Positions 52,110 to 61,578 of a stretch of 64,000 nt of DNA are shown one piece after another. A program made the position numbers and the translations under genes. Positions within the stretch are counted from its first letter, which is position 1. Each line of letters starts with the position of its first letter. Source of the stretch: Solitalea canadensis DSM 3403 (lineage in GTDB: Bacteria > Bacteroidota > Bacteroidia > Sphingobacteriales > Sphingobacteriaceae); NCBI RefSeq assembly GCF_000242635.2, contig NC_017770.1, positions 930,001 through 994,000 on the forward strand. The letters run 5' to 3'. The notes under the pieces are model-generated. The model was not told where the DNA came from. It worked only from the letters and a program-made list of their open reading frames with translations, and did no database searches.

Positions 52110-55100
52110 TTATATACTCATTAATTCATCTTCATGAGTATGTTTATGTTGGATAACTTTTTGATCATCATCCTTTTCATATAACTGTTCAATGATCTCT
52201 TTATTGCCTTTGTTCATACCAAATTTTGCTAAGAACATGTCAATAATTTTATAAACCACCGGTACAATGATCAGTGTTAAGAACATTGAGCTGATCAATC
52301 CACCAATAATTACCCATGCTAAACCATTTTTGATAGCTGCTGTACCACCAGTAGCCAACGCTAAAGGAAGCATACCGATAACCATCGCAATAGTAGTCAT
52401 CAGGATTGGACGCAGACGGGCATTGTTGGCAGCAATAAGGGCCTCATCAGTGGTTTTACCTTCCTCTTTTGCCTGATTAGCAAAGTCGACGATTAGGATC
52501 GCATTTTTCGCTACCAGACCGATCAACATGATCATACCAAGGATTGAGAAAATGTTCAATGTATTATTGGTTAATGCAAGAGCCAATAATGCACCTATCA
52601 TTGCCAATGGGATCGAGAACATAACTACAAACGGATACGCATAATTGTCATATAATGCTACCATGATCAGGTAAACTAATATAATCGAAATCAATAACGC
52701 AACCCCTAAAGTACTGAATGAATCACCTTGGTTTTCAGCGTCACCACCCATAACGAAGGTAACACCTGTAGGTTTTTTCATCCCATCGAGTTTGGTTTTT
52801 AATTGTTGGGAAACAGCACCTGAAGCAACACCCACAACCTGTCCTTGAACAGACACAGAAGTACTCTTATCACGACGCTCTAAACGGCTTGGTCCTGAGC
52901 TCTCGGTAACAGTAGCAAACTGCGATAGTTTAACAGGCTGTTGTTTGTTATTTATAAATGTAATATTTGATACATCCTCAATGCTTTTACGGTTATAGTC
53001 GTCAAAGCGGATGTTGATATCGTATTCGTATTCACCCTGGCTAAATTTAGCATCAGTGTTACCATTAAATGCCACCTGCATGGTACCACCTACAGCGTCC
53101 ATTGATAAGCCTAAAGCAGCCATTTTATCACGGTCAACTTGTACGCTGATCTCAGGGTTACCCTCTTCTACTGAAAGTTTAACATCTTTAGACCCTTTGG
53201 TTGCTTTTAACTCAGCCAAAGCCACTTTTGCAAAAGCCATTACACTATCAAGGTCGGTACCCATAACAACTACCTCTACAGGAGCACGGTTAGCAGTACC
53301 CAATAAACCTACTGGTGTAGTTTTGATTTTTACACCCGGAAGTTTAGCCATCAGCTCATTTTTCAGCTTAGCAGCATAAATATCAGATGGATCTTTACGC
53401 AATTTTGCATCAACCAAGGTGACGGTGATTTCTGATTTATAAGCGGTTGCCTGTGTTACACCAAATCCGTCCTCACTACTCTGACCTACTGTGGTAATCA
53501 TTGATTGCACCTCTTTTTTCGAAGCAAGCAATTGTTCGGTTAAGGTAGTTACTTTATTTGATTGTTCAACAGATGCATCTTTAGGTAATTCTAACTGAAC
53601 AATAAACTGTCCGCGGTCACCTTGAGCAATAAATTCGCCACCGATATAGCCCTTACCAACCAGCATAAACGATGCGACTAATAAGGCTAATGCCAAACCA
53701 ATTGTATAGCGTTTGTGATTTAAGGCCCATTTAAGGATACCTGTTACCCATTCGGTAAATTTGTAAAGCTTAGCTTCGAACCAAAGGATAAAACGACCGA
53801 AAAGGTTTTTATTGGTCAAGTGCTCCAACTTACCGAAACGTGAAGACAGTAACGGAATGATGGTGAACGAGGTAAACAAACTCAATAAGGTTGCAATCAT
53901 TACCACCACACAGAACTCACGCAAGATTTTAGATACTAGCTCATTAGTTAATGAGATAGGTAAGAACACAACCACAATTACCAACGTGATGGAAATAACA
54001 GTAAACCCGATCTCTTTAGCACCATCGAATGCTGCTTTTACACGGTTTTTACCCATCTCCATATGACGGTAAATATTTTCCAATACTACAATCGCATCGT
54101 CGACAAGGATACCTACTACCAGCGAAAGACCCATTAGCGACATCAGATTCAGTGAAAAGTCCATGATCTTCATCCCGATAAATGTTGCAACTAACGAAGC
54201 AGGTATAGAAATCATTACGATCAAGGCATTACGCATACTATGCAGGAACAACAACATTACCGCAGCAACCAGGAAGATCGCCAGCATTAAGTCGTGTATT
54301 ACTGAGTCAGCAGCTTCAAGGGTGAAGTCTGAAGTATCATTAGCTATTTTAACCTTAAGATTTTGCTTACCGTAATCTTTTTCAATTTGTGAAATCGCTT
54401 TCTTAACAGCCTTACTTACATTCACCGCATTTGCGTCAGATTGTTTCTGAATCTGAATGGCAATTGCTCCTTTACGATCAACACGAGCTAGTTTATCAGC
54501 ATCTTTCTGAGCATCCTGAACGTCGGCAACATCTTTCAAACGAACCTGAGAACCATCCTGCGAATTGTAAATAACCATTTCACGCATTTGATCAACGGTT
54601 TTGAATTTACCTGCTAAACGGATCAATACCTGGTTATTAGTGTTTTTGATTTTGCCGGTAGGGAAGTCAAGGTTAGCACCTCTGATCGCTTGCATTACCT
54701 GCATGATTGAAAGGTTGTAAGCCTTTAAACGATCCGCATTAATGTTAACCTGAATCTCACGCTCTTGTCCACCAATAAGGTTTACTTGAGCGACACCCTG
54801 AATACGAGATAGGGCAGGCTGAATCCGTTTGTCAATCAAGTCATACAACTGTGCTCCATCCATACTTGCTGTAGCAGCCAACGTCATAATTGGTAGATCA
54901 TCCAAAGAGAATTTGTTCAAACTTGGTGTTTTAACATCTTCAGGAAGATCCGACAAGATTGCGTTTACCTTGCGCTGAGCTTCCTGTAAACCTATGTCAG
55001 CATCAGCATTACTTGTTAATTCAACAGTTACAATGGATACACCTTCAACCGAACGAGCAGTGATCTTTTTAATGTTTTCCATGGATGCAACCGCATCTTC

Positions 55101-55301
55101 TATCTTCTTGGTAACGGTATTTTCAACCTCATTAGGAGATGCTCCCGGATAAATGGTTGAAATAGTTAGCATTGGCGATGAGAACTTAGGTAACAATTCG
55201 TAATTCAACGAAAAGTAACTTAACAGTCCCATCAGTGTAAGTACGGTAAAGATCACCACAACAATGGTGGGCCTTTTTATAGATACTTCTGTTAGTTTCA
55301 T
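52110..55301 (-). CDS. RND efflux pump inner-membrane transporter (HAE1/AcrB-like)
   Basis: A 1063-residue proton-driven pump. The start MKLTEVSIKRPTIVVVIFTV, the SIFGDDAIVV-type helix region (LVDDAIVVLENIYRHMEMGK), and the twelve-helix two-half layout (TM1, TM2-6, TM7, TM8-12) are clear. Two conserved helices carry FPISLTNEL and GMLPLALATGG. The C-terminal tail is long and charged. It is the third structural gene of an operon with adaptor and TolC genes. Substrate unknown: drugs, metals or other toxic compounds are possible. Confidence 0.94.
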   Translation of the reverse strand: MKLTEVSIKRPTIVVVIFTVLTLMGLLSYFSLNYELLPKFSSPMLTISTIYPGASPNEVENTVTKKIEDAVASMENIKKITARSVEGVSIVTVELTSNADADIGLQEAQRKVNAILSDLPEDVKTPSLNKFSLDDLPIMTLAATASMDGAQLYDLIDKRIQPALSRIQGVAQVNLIGGQEREIQVNINADRLKAYNLSIMQVMQAIRGANLDFPTGKIKNTNNQVLIRLAGKFKTVDQMREMVIYNSQDGSQVRLKDVADVQDAQKDADKLARVDRKGAIAIQIQKQSDANAVNVSKAVKKAISQIEKDYGKQNLKVKIANDTSDFTLEAADSVIHDLMLAIFLVAAVMLLFLHSMRNALIVMISIPASLVATFIGMKIMDFSLNLMSLMGLSLVVGILVDDAIVVLENIYRHMEMGKNRVKAAFDGAKEIGFTVISITLVIVVVFLPISLTNELVSKILREFCVVVMIATLLSLFTSFTIIPLLSSRFGKLEHLTNKNLFGRFILWFEAKLYKFTEWVTGILKWALNHKRYTIGLALALLVASFMLVGKGYIGGEFIAQGDRGQFIVQLELPKDASVEQSNKVTTLTEQLLASKKEVQSMITTVGQSSEDGFGVTQATAYKSEITVTLVDAKLRKDPSDIYAAKLKNELMAKLPGVKIKTTPVGLLGTANRAPVEVVVMGTDLDSVMAFAKVALAELKATKGSKDVKLSVEEGNPEISVQVDRDKMAALGLSMDAVGGTMQVAFNGNTDAKFSQGEYEYDINIRFDDYNRKSIEDVSNITFINNKQQPVKLSQFATVTESSGPSRLERRDKSTSVSVQGQVVGVASGAVSQQLKTKLDGMKKPTGVTFVMGGDAENQGDSFSTLGVALLISIILVYLIMVALYDNYAYPFVVMFSIPLAMIGALLALALTNNTLNIFSILGMIMLIGLVAKNAILIVDFANQAKEEGKTTDEALIAANNARLRPILMTTIAMVIGMLPLALATGGTAAIKNGLAWVIIGGLISSMFLTLIIVPVVYKIIDMFLAKFGMNKGNKEIIEQLYEKDDDQKVIQHKHTHEDELMSI

Positions 55302-55302
55302 C

Positions 55303-55345
55303 TAAAAAATGAGATTTGAGACATGGGATATTGGATTTGAGAAAC
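55303..55345. repeat. GAGATTTGAG word repeat between pump and adaptor genes
   Basis: TGAGATTTGAGACATGGGAT and GGATTTGAG repeat the word GAGATTTGA found at 28233-28261. No full inverted partner is present here. Further along the same gap (55400-55425) lies CTTTGTGTCTTGGCGTCTTTGCGG, a different short word-like run. Confidence 0.4.
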
Positions 55346-55426
55346 CTATATCCTCAATTGTTTTTATTAGCCTGTTATTTACAACAGTCAATTATATGCT
55401 TTGTGTCTTGGCGTCTTTGCGGTTAA

Positions 55427-56488
55427 TTATTTCTGGATAGCTACCTTAGTGCCATTTGTAAGATTGATTTGACCGCTTGTGATTACAGTTTCACCTTCGT
55501 TCAAACCACTTTCGACAACTACTTTATCGCCTATAATTTGTCCTGCTACAACTTTATGAAGTTTAGCAACACCATTTTCCTCCACATAAATTTGGTTACT
55601 GTTAACACCACCAACAAAAGCACCACGAGAAATAAGGATACCTGGAGTAGCCTGTGGTAATGAGAAGTTTGCAGTACCGTACATACCTGCTTTTATTTGC
55701 TGGTCTTTAAGGTTAGTTACTTCAATTTCAACCGGATAGTTTAAGGTATTATCACCTTTAGCAGCTATGAAAGTAATTTTACCATTATAGTCAGCTCCGG
55801 CAAAAACTTTACAGTTTACATTAACCCTATCATTTAATTTAAGGTTGATAACTTGCGATTCAGGAACGGTAACGTTCAATTTCAAAGTAGATACATCAAC
55901 AATATCGAATAATTTAGTACCAGGAGATAAATATGAACCTAACTCAACATATTTCTTATTGATAACACCCGAGATCGGGGCCTTAATTTGCGTATCTGTC
56001 AATTTTCTGCGTGCAGTAATCAAACGACTTTCTGCCTGGCGAATTTGGAAATTAACGTCATCTAATTGCTTTTGAGTGATACCACCGGTTTGTAAAGCGC
56101 TTTCAAAACGTTCACGATCTCTTTTCAATTGATCAAGGCTTGTTTGAGCTGCAGCAAGATCCGCGTTTAAGATCTCGCCATCTATACGTGCAATCACTTG
56201 TCCTTTGGTTACATAACTTCCTTCGTCAACTAATAATGAAGTTATGCGGCCAGAGTTTTCTGAAACAAAAGATAATTCGCGGACTGGAGCAAATGTTCCG
56301 TTCGCAATAAAATCTCTTGCAAAGGTTGTTTTAGTAACCTTTTCAGCCTGAACAGGAATTACAGCAGCTCCTTGTTGTACAAGTGCTGTTTTCTCATTGT
56401 TGGCTTCTTTATTTGAATTAAGCTTCCATCCGATTGCAGCAAATGATGCAATGATTACCGCTCCATAAATGAAAAATTTCTTGTTCAT
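55427..56488 (-). CDS. RND efflux periplasmic adaptor subunit (membrane fusion protein)
   Basis: A 353-residue adaptor with one N-terminal membrane anchor (FFIYGAVIIASFAAIGW). The barrel-sandwich hybrid motifs (GRITSLLVDEGSYVTKGQVI, KAPISGVINKKYVELGSYL) surround a helical hairpin (AAQTSLDQLKRDRERFESAL). A beta-barrel and membrane-proximal domain follow. It links the RND pump to the TolC-like channel. It lies 125 bp ahead of the pump gene in transcription order and 7 bp after the TolC-like gene. Confidence 0.93.
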   Translation of the reverse strand: MNKKFFIYGAVIIASFAAIGWKLNSNKEANNEKTALVQQGAAVIPVQAEKVTKTTFARDFIANGTFAPVRELSFVSENSGRITSLLVDEGSYVTKGQVIARIDGEILNADLAAAQTSLDQLKRDRERFESALQTGGITQKQLDDVNFQIRQAESRLITARRKLTDTQIKAPISGVINKKYVELGSYLSPGTKLFDIVDVSTLKLNVTVPESQVINLKLNDRVNVNCKVFAGADYNGKITFIAAKGDNTLNYPVEIEVTNLKDQQIKAGMYGTANFSLPQATPGILISRGAFVGGVNSNQIYVEENGVAKLHKVVAGQIIGDKVVVESGLNEGETVITSGQINLTNGTKVAIQK

Positions 56489-56495
56489 TGTATTC

Positions 56496-57851
56496 TTAGT
56501 TTAAAAGGGTTCTTAAGTTTCCGTTTGATTTAATTAATTCAATTTCTGCTACTTTATAGTTAAGCAGGGCTTGTGTATAGTTATTTTGAGCTTCAGTTAA
56601 TGAAGTTTCAGCATTTAAAAGATCTGTTAAATCAGCCAAACCAAGGTTGTAGTTGTTTTGAGTTGATTTGTAAACTTCTTCAGCAAGCGATACGTTCTCT
56701 TTCTGCGTATTAATAGTGCTTAAGCTATTATTCAGCTGAATTTTTGCATTATCATAAGCAAGATTTAACGACAGCTTGGTTAACTCTTTGTTTTTTTCCA
56801 ATTGTTTTAAGCTTACTTTGGTTTGATTAACCTTTGAGCGACGAGCAAAACCATCGAAAATTGGAATTTTTACTTTGATACCAATTGATGACATATCAAA
56901 CCAGGTTGCAGTTCCTCCAGACTTGTGTAAGTCAAATTCATTACTTAAACCATTGTAAGAATAGTTGGCAAAAGCAGAAATAGTTGGATAGTACTCTGAA
57001 ACATTGGCCTTCTTTTGTAACTCCAATAACTCTGATTGTTTGTTTAATAATTGAAATTCTGTGCGATTTTCAACATTGAACATATTGGCCTGTAAACCTA
57101 ATCCGCTTTGATTTTCAATTGATTTTAAATCAAGCGCAGGGAAGGTAATCGGCGTATTCAATTGCATACCCATTGCATACTTCAGTTGGTTTTCCTGTTG
57201 AATAATGCCGTTTTTTAACTCATCACGCTGGGAATACAAATTGGTCAGGTTTACTTTTATACGATCTAAGTCAATTTTTTTAGCCAAACCGTTATTGTAC
57301 TGTGATGTTGTAGTTTTTACTAATTGTTCAACGCGTTTGATATTAGCATCAACAACTGATGCTTTTTCTCTGGTAACTTGAGCGAGGTAATATAATTTTG
57401 AAACATTTTGAATTACCTCCTCCTCAGTCATTGAGGTATTAAGTTTATAATACTCTTCACTTTTCTTTGCTGCTCTTAAGCCGGTAAAAACCTGTTGATT
57501 AAATAATTGTTGATTTAATTCAACTCCGGCATTTGCACTGTAGGTAGTTCCTGCTTCAATCGCAGTTACAGTACCTGGTTTTCCTACTAATTCGCCAGGT
57601 AACACCATTTGTTGTTTAATTACATTGTCAGTTAGGCTTGCATTCGCATTGATCTGCGGCAATGCTAATGCACGAATTTCCTCCGTTTTGTAGCGGCCAG
57701 ATTCTTCGTCCATACGAGTGGCTGCTAATTTCAGGTTGTTTTCTAGCGCGTATTTCAGACAATCCTTAAGGCTAAGTTCAGAGCTTTGCGCCTGTGCGAT
57801 TGCGGCTGATAAGCCTAAGAAAAGCAAGGGTATACTAAGTAATCGTTTCAT
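56496..57851 (-). CDS. TolC family outer-membrane efflux channel
   Basis: A 451-residue TolC-like protein with a signal peptide (MKRLLSIPLLFLGLSAAIAQAQ). Two OEP repeats are seen: SLKDCLKYALENNLKLAATR at the start and NLGLADLTDLLNAETSLTEA with QALLNYKVAEIELIKSNG at the end. These form the coiled-coil tunnel. Starts 8 bp after the TetR gene stop, so the operon runs tetR-tetR-tolC-adaptor-pump. Confidence 0.93.
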   Translation of the reverse strand: MKRLLSIPLLFLGLSAAIAQAQSSELSLKDCLKYALENNLKLAATRMDEESGRYKTEEIRALALPQINANASLTDNVIKQQMVLPGELVGKPGTVTAIEAGTTYSANAGVELNQQLFNQQVFTGLRAAKKSEEYYKLNTSMTEEEVIQNVSKLYYLAQVTREKASVVDANIKRVEQLVKTTTSQYNNGLAKKIDLDRIKVNLTNLYSQRDELKNGIIQQENQLKYAMGMQLNTPITFPALDLKSIENQSGLGLQANMFNVENRTEFQLLNKQSELLELQKKANVSEYYPTISAFANYSYNGLSNEFDLHKSGGTATWFDMSSIGIKVKIPIFDGFARRSKVNQTKVSLKQLEKNKELTKLSLNLAYDNAKIQLNNSLSTINTQKENVSLAEEVYKSTQNNYNLGLADLTDLLNAETSLTEAQNNYTQALLNYKVAEIELIKSNGNLRTLLN

Positions 57852-57859
57852 TCTAAAAT

Positions 57860-58462
57860 TTATGCTTCGTGTGTATAGTGTTCAATTAATTCTACTCCTT
57901 CAATGGTAGCAAGTCCACGCATAAAATGTATAGTGTGAGCTAAGGCTACTTGCTGTAATTTTTTATGATGAAGAATATTAGCTGTGGCATTAAAGAGAGC
58001 ATCAATTTCAAGAAGGCGAAGATCAGTCATAATATCAATATTGATATTTTCATTAAACCAACCTTCTTTTATACCGCGTTCGATATTGTCGCGGATCATA
58101 TTTTTAAGGATGTAGCTTCTGAAGAACTCAGCTTCTTTCCAGATTTCAGAATGATATTTTTTTATATCATAAGTGAAACTTGGATTAATGGCCAATGCTA
58201 ATTGTTCAATGTATTTTAAAGCAATGAAGTTTTCTTCAATGGCATCGTTAGCTTCGGTTTTGCATTTTTCCAGTGCCGACTGATAGCTCATTAAAATGTG
58301 ATTCATTAACTGACTTACCAACGAAGACTTGTCTTTATATTGTTCGTAAATTGTACGTTTTGAAACTCCGGCTTTTACAGAGATATCATCCATGCTGACG
58401 CTCTTTACTCCAAATGTTGTAAAGAGTTTTTCTGCTGTTTCTATAATTCTTTCTTTAACCAT
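57860..58462 (-). CDS. TetR family transcriptional regulator (second in the efflux operon)
   Basis: A 200-residue TetR-type regulator. The N-terminal helix-turn-helix is intact (TAEKLFTTFGVKSVSMDDIS, VKAGVSKRTIYEQYKDKSSL). The C-terminal ligand domain (about 60-200) is unlike that of its upstream neighbour. It is 8 bp from the tolC gene and 12 bp after the other TetR gene, so it should autoregulate the pump operon. Confidence 0.9.
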   Translation of the reverse strand: MVKERIIETAEKLFTTFGVKSVSMDDISVKAGVSKRTIYEQYKDKSSLVSQLMNHILMSYQSALEKCKTEANDAIEENFIALKYIEQLALAINPSFTYDIKKYHSEIWKEAEFFRSYILKNMIRDNIERGIKEGWFNENINIDIMTDLRLLEIDALFNATANILHHKKLQQVALAHTIHFMRGLATIEGVELIEHYTHEA

Positions 58463-58474
58463 GATATCTGTTTG

Positions 58475-59092
58475 TTAGTTAATGCTTCTATAGGCTCTGA
58501 TGAAAAGTTCAGTTATTTGTTTTTGTTTCCTGTTGATCACTTTTGCAGTATCCTCGTCTAGTATAGCACTGCGAGTGTTAGGGGTTAATATGCTGAATCT
58601 CACTCCGGCCATTACATCCATATATAATTCTGCTGCTTCCAACGGATTTTCTATTTGCATTTCGCCCTTATCATTTGCCTTGGTAAGCAGTTTTTTCATG
58701 AAAATAGTCTCTCGTTTTATCGCGTTATAGATGATCTCATCTAAAGATCCCTCAGTGCAATCAATGATGTTTCTGTTAAGACCCATATTGTAGTATTTCA
58801 TAAAGAAATCATGACGTACATCGATAAGGGTTAATAATGTTTTTTCTATTGACTTAGCATGATTTGCTTCGCACTCGATCTCTTCAAAGTAGTTGTTCAG
58901 AATTCTGTCAACTACAGCTTTAAATAAGCTCGCTTTATCTGGAAAGTAATAGTATAATAATGCCTTTGATAAATGCAGATCGTCGGCGATCTCATTCATC
59001 GTGGTTTTGGACGGACCATAATGAGCAAAACGTTTTAAAGCCGCTTCTACAATCAGCTCTTGTTTGTCATCTTGTATATCAACTTGACTCAT
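58475..59092 (-). CDS. TetR family transcriptional regulator (first in the efflux operon)
   Basis: A 205-residue TetR protein. The helix-turn-helix reads RFAHYGPSKTTMNEIADDLH and LSKALLYYYFPDKASLFKAV. It closely resembles the TetR protein at 60200-60805 in this part, so they are paralogues. As the first gene of the leftward efflux operon, it is the probable repressor of its own promoter. Inverted repeats 59099-59125 and 59187-59211 lie just upstream. Confidence 0.9.
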   Translation of the reverse strand: MSQVDIQDDKQELIVEAALKRFAHYGPSKTTMNEIADDLHLSKALLYYYFPDKASLFKAVVDRILNNYFEEIECEANHAKSIEKTLLTLIDVRHDFFMKYYNMGLNRNIIDCTEGSLDEIIYNAIKRETIFMKKLLTKANDKGEMQIENPLEAAELYMDVMAGVRFSILTPNTRSAILDEDTAKVINRKQKQITELFIRAYRSIN

Positions 59093-59397
59093 TTACTTTT
59101 TGACTTTTTGTATTGAATGGTCAAATGTACAGTGCGAAAACTATATCTTCCAAAAAAGTTTCCTTTTGTAACAACGAATTTACTTATTGACTTTTTGGGT
59201 ATGTAAGTCAAAAGGTAAAAATGAAGATTGTGGTTGATTTTGTTATAATCAGATATGAAATAGGTATTTATGGAAGAAGAAGATCTTAAGACAGAAAATT
59301 TATATTGAAGAACTTATGGGAGAGGAGCCTTTTAAATAGAATAAGAGTAAACTGATAATTGGCTGTGACCCGGTATAATAGATTGAGTAATATTTTA
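59093..59397. promoter_or_regulatory. Promoter region with inverted repeats, possible TetR operators
   Basis: A 305-bp gap upstream of the efflux operon. Two inverted repeats are visible: TTTGAC...GTCAAA (59099-59104 and 59120-59125, 15-nt spacer) and TTGACTT...AAGTCAA (59187-59193 and 59205-59211, 11-nt spacer). They share the sequence TTGACTTTTTG. This fits operators for the TetR regulators. The rest is AT-rich and holds no gene I can support. Confidence 0.45.
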
Positions 59398-60167
59398 TTA
59401 ATTATATATATCAGGTCGCTCAGTTAGCAATCCGTATTTTAAATTAGGAAGCTTGATAAGTTCTGAGTATTTTTCTTTTACTTCTTTGCTGCCCAATAAA
59501 GTCAAATGTTCAAGGTTTTTAAGATTTAAAATAGGAGTATAATCTTTGTCATTAAGTCGGATTGTTAAAAGACGAAGAAATCTTAATAATGGTAGCTCAT
59601 TTAAAAAAGATAATGAATCAATATGAATATATTTTGGACTAAATCCATCTCCTTCAATTGCTAAACTTTCCAGATTGCTTAGTGCGGTGAGACATGAATA
59701 ATCATTAATTTTCTGAAAGTTTTCTATTGATAAAGCCGTTAAGTTTTTAAGCACTGTTATCGGCCCAATATCCTGAACACTGGCTCCTGATCCTAAATGG
59801 AGGTATCGGAGTTCTTTTAATTGAGTCAACTGCGAAATATCCGGATAAACACCCCATTTGATGTTTAATTTCTTTAATCTTCTTTGATTACAAATGGCAT
59901 TAAATAGTTCTTGCGATACTCTTGTGTTAAAGCTCAGTTAAGTAAAGGTGTCAGGGTTATTCGTTAAAAAAGTACACCATTCTGCCAGAACTCTTTTCCT
60001 GTCTTTAGGTTTGTCATATTGAGGCAAACTAAGTTGGGTGCAATTAATCTCAAGGGATGTATCCTTACCATCATATTCTGATAACTCGATAACTCTTTTA
60101 GGTGCGGGTCATTGCAGTGATAATAAGTAAATCCAAATTTGATTTCTTTTTCAGACAAGATGGACAT
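59398..60167 (-). pseudogene. Leucine-rich-repeat-like protein gene, broken by a frameshift and a stop
   Basis: Three open segments join into one protein. The N-terminus from the ATG at 60167 (MSILSEKEIKFGFTYYHCND) must change frame near 60104-60110. It then reads APKRVIELSEYDGKDTSLEI and VLAEWCTFLTNNPDTFT to a TAA at 59938-59940. The same frame then continues LSFNTRVSQELFNAICNQRR and a series of LRR-like strands (LTQLKELRYLHLGSG, LKNLTALSIENFQKI, LSNLESLAIEGDGF, LKNLEHLTLLGSKEV). The three segments form a continuous LRR-type protein of about 255 residues. Function unknown; proteins of this shape sometimes serve as immunity proteins next to toxins, but no toxin is here. Confidence 0.7.
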
Positions 60168-60199
60168 GGGTTTAATAGTTACGGTTAATTATTGGATAA

Positions 60200-60805
60200 T
60201 TATCCTCTAAGCCCTTTGATGATAAGTTCAGTAAGCAATTGTTGTTTTTCTAATATCATATTAAACTGATTGTCATCTGGTTGAAGGGTGTTGCTGTAGT
60301 TTTCTAAAACAACAAGGCGAATGCCTATCAGCGCATCAAAAATAAGTTCTTCAATTTTTTTAGGGTCTTTGATCTTCAATTCACCTGAATTAGCACCTTC
60401 TGTAAGGATTCTCGTTAAAAAAGCTTGCTCCTTAACTCTAATTTCGCTGAAACGGCTTTTCATTTGTGCAAAATTTTCGCTGCTAAAGCTTTTATTGAAC
60501 TCTAATAAAATGAAATATTTCTTGATGAAATCATGTCTTTTACGAAGGTAAATCGTGAGTGCTTCAGAACTTGAATCAGTTTTTTGTACTTCCTCCTGCA
60601 TTTCATCAAAATGCTCGTTGAAAAGTTTAGCTAAAACTGCAAAATACAGACTGCTCTTATCTGGAAAATAATAGTAAAGCAAGGCTTTAGACATCGAAAG
60701 GTCGTCGGCGATTTCATTCATAGTGGTTTTTGTTAAACCATAATGAGCAAAGCGTTTTTGAGCAACTTCAATTATTCGATCTCTTTTCTTGTCTTGGTTT
60801 TCCAT
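60200..60805 (-). CDS. TetR family transcriptional regulator
   Basis: A 201-residue TetR protein. The HTH is RFAHYGLTKTTMNEIADDLS then MSKALLYYYFPDKSSLYFAV, near-identical in pattern to the TetR at 58475. The ligand domain differs. It stands alone between the decayed LRR gene and the LMW phosphatase gene, and its target is unknown; cross-talk with the efflux operon is possible. Confidence 0.9.
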   Translation of the reverse strand: MENQDKKRDRIIEVAQKRFAHYGLTKTTMNEIADDLSMSKALLYYYFPDKSSLYFAVLAKLFNEHFDEMQEEVQKTDSSSEALTIYLRKRHDFIKKYFILLEFNKSFSSENFAQMKSRFSEIRVKEQAFLTRILTEGANSGELKIKDPKKIEELIFDALIGIRLVVLENYSNTLQPDDNQFNMILEKQQLLTELIIKGLRG

Positions 60806-60888
60806 TAATATTTTGTGTCCGTTCTTTGTTAAGGTTCGAAGATAATAAAAACGGTTGTACGATAAAATGATGCTTTTGTTTTAAATTA

Positions 60889-61203
60889 TTACAAAAAAGG
60901 CTCAACAGCTGTTTGTAATGTAAAGATGAGTTCTTTGTCCATGTATTGATAGTCATCCGGAATATCGAGGATAACCAGCTTTTTACTCGCTGCATTAGGA
61001 AACTTCTTGTTGATAATCTGTCGGTGTTTTATTTCCATCACGAAGATCAAATCGGCCCAATCTATATGTTTGGCTGTAAGTTTTATCCGTGCATCATCAG
61101 AGGTTCCTGCAGATTTAACAACATGATCAGGCAGTTGCTGAAAAATTGTTTCAGCCGTTCTGCTTCTCCATTTATTTTTACTGCAAACGAAGAGAATATT
61201 CAT
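60889..61203 (-). CDS. Low-molecular-weight protein tyrosine phosphatase-like protein
   Basis: A 104-residue protein with the phosphatase P-loop Cys7-x5-Arg13-Ser14 (FVCSKNKWRSRT) at its start and DWADLIFVMEIKHRQIINKK, typical of LMW-PTP. It is shorter than the usual ~150 residues and the C-terminal DP general-acid motif is only suggested by DIPDDY. Its ATG overlaps the ridA stop by 1 nt (TAATG), so translation is coupled. Confidence 0.8.
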   Translation of the reverse strand: MNILFVCSKNKWRSRTAETIFQQLPDHVVKSAGTSDDARIKLTAKHIDWADLIFVMEIKHRQIINKKFPNAASKKLVILDIPDDYQYMDKELIFTLQTAVEPFL

Positions 61204-61568
61204 TAGATAGCTGCTATCGCCTCAATTTCTACTTTGTATCCATAGTGTAAACCAGGAACAGGCACTATACTTCTGGCTGGTTTGTTTTCCGGACCAAAAA
61301 AGGCGGCGTAGGCTGCATTTACAGCTGGCCAGTCATTAACATCTGCAATGTAAACCGTTGTTTTTACGATTTTCTCTTTTGAACTTCCTCCTGCTTCAGC
61401 AATAGCAAGAACTCTGGATAGAGCTATTTTTACTTGTTCCTCTAAAGGAGTTTCAACAGGTGCACCAGTAGGTAATTGTCCCGAAATGAAAACAAAGTGA
61501 TGCGCTGCAACACCTTGATTGTAATGCCCTCCGGGGGTAGGTACGTCAGACGAGTAAATTGGAATCAT
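61203..61568 (-). CDS. ridA: RidA family enamine/imine deaminase
   Basis: A 121-residue RidA-fold protein. The family pattern is clear: HHFVFISGQLPTGAP, ALSRVLAIAEAGGSSKEKIV, KTTVYIADVNDWPAVNAAY and PARSIVPVPGLHYGYKVEIE. The active-site arginine (ARS) and C-terminal glutamate are intact. It hydrolyses reactive enamines and imines from PLP enzymes. The subfamily is not certain, so a gene name is tentative. Confidence 0.9.
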   Translation of the reverse strand: MIPIYSSDVPTPGGHYNQGVAAHHFVFISGQLPTGAPVETPLEEQVKIALSRVLAIAEAGGSSKEKIVKTTVYIADVNDWPAVNAAYAAFFGPENKPARSIVPVPGLHYGYKVEIEAIAAI

Positions 61569-61578
61569 AAGAGAAAGA

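Noticed and set aside
53011-54375. Several ORFs antisense to the RND pump gene
   Set aside because: They are shadows of the pump gene in the opposite strand, with low-complexity Ile/Thr/Ser composition and no start context.
59964-60167. Separate 67-residue gene
   Set aside because: Only its first ~20 residues belong to the LRR-like protein; the rest is the wrong frame after the frameshift.
60806-60888. Possible TetR operator upstream of the third TetR gene
   Set aside because: No inverted repeat matching the half-site found at 59099-59211 could be seen here.
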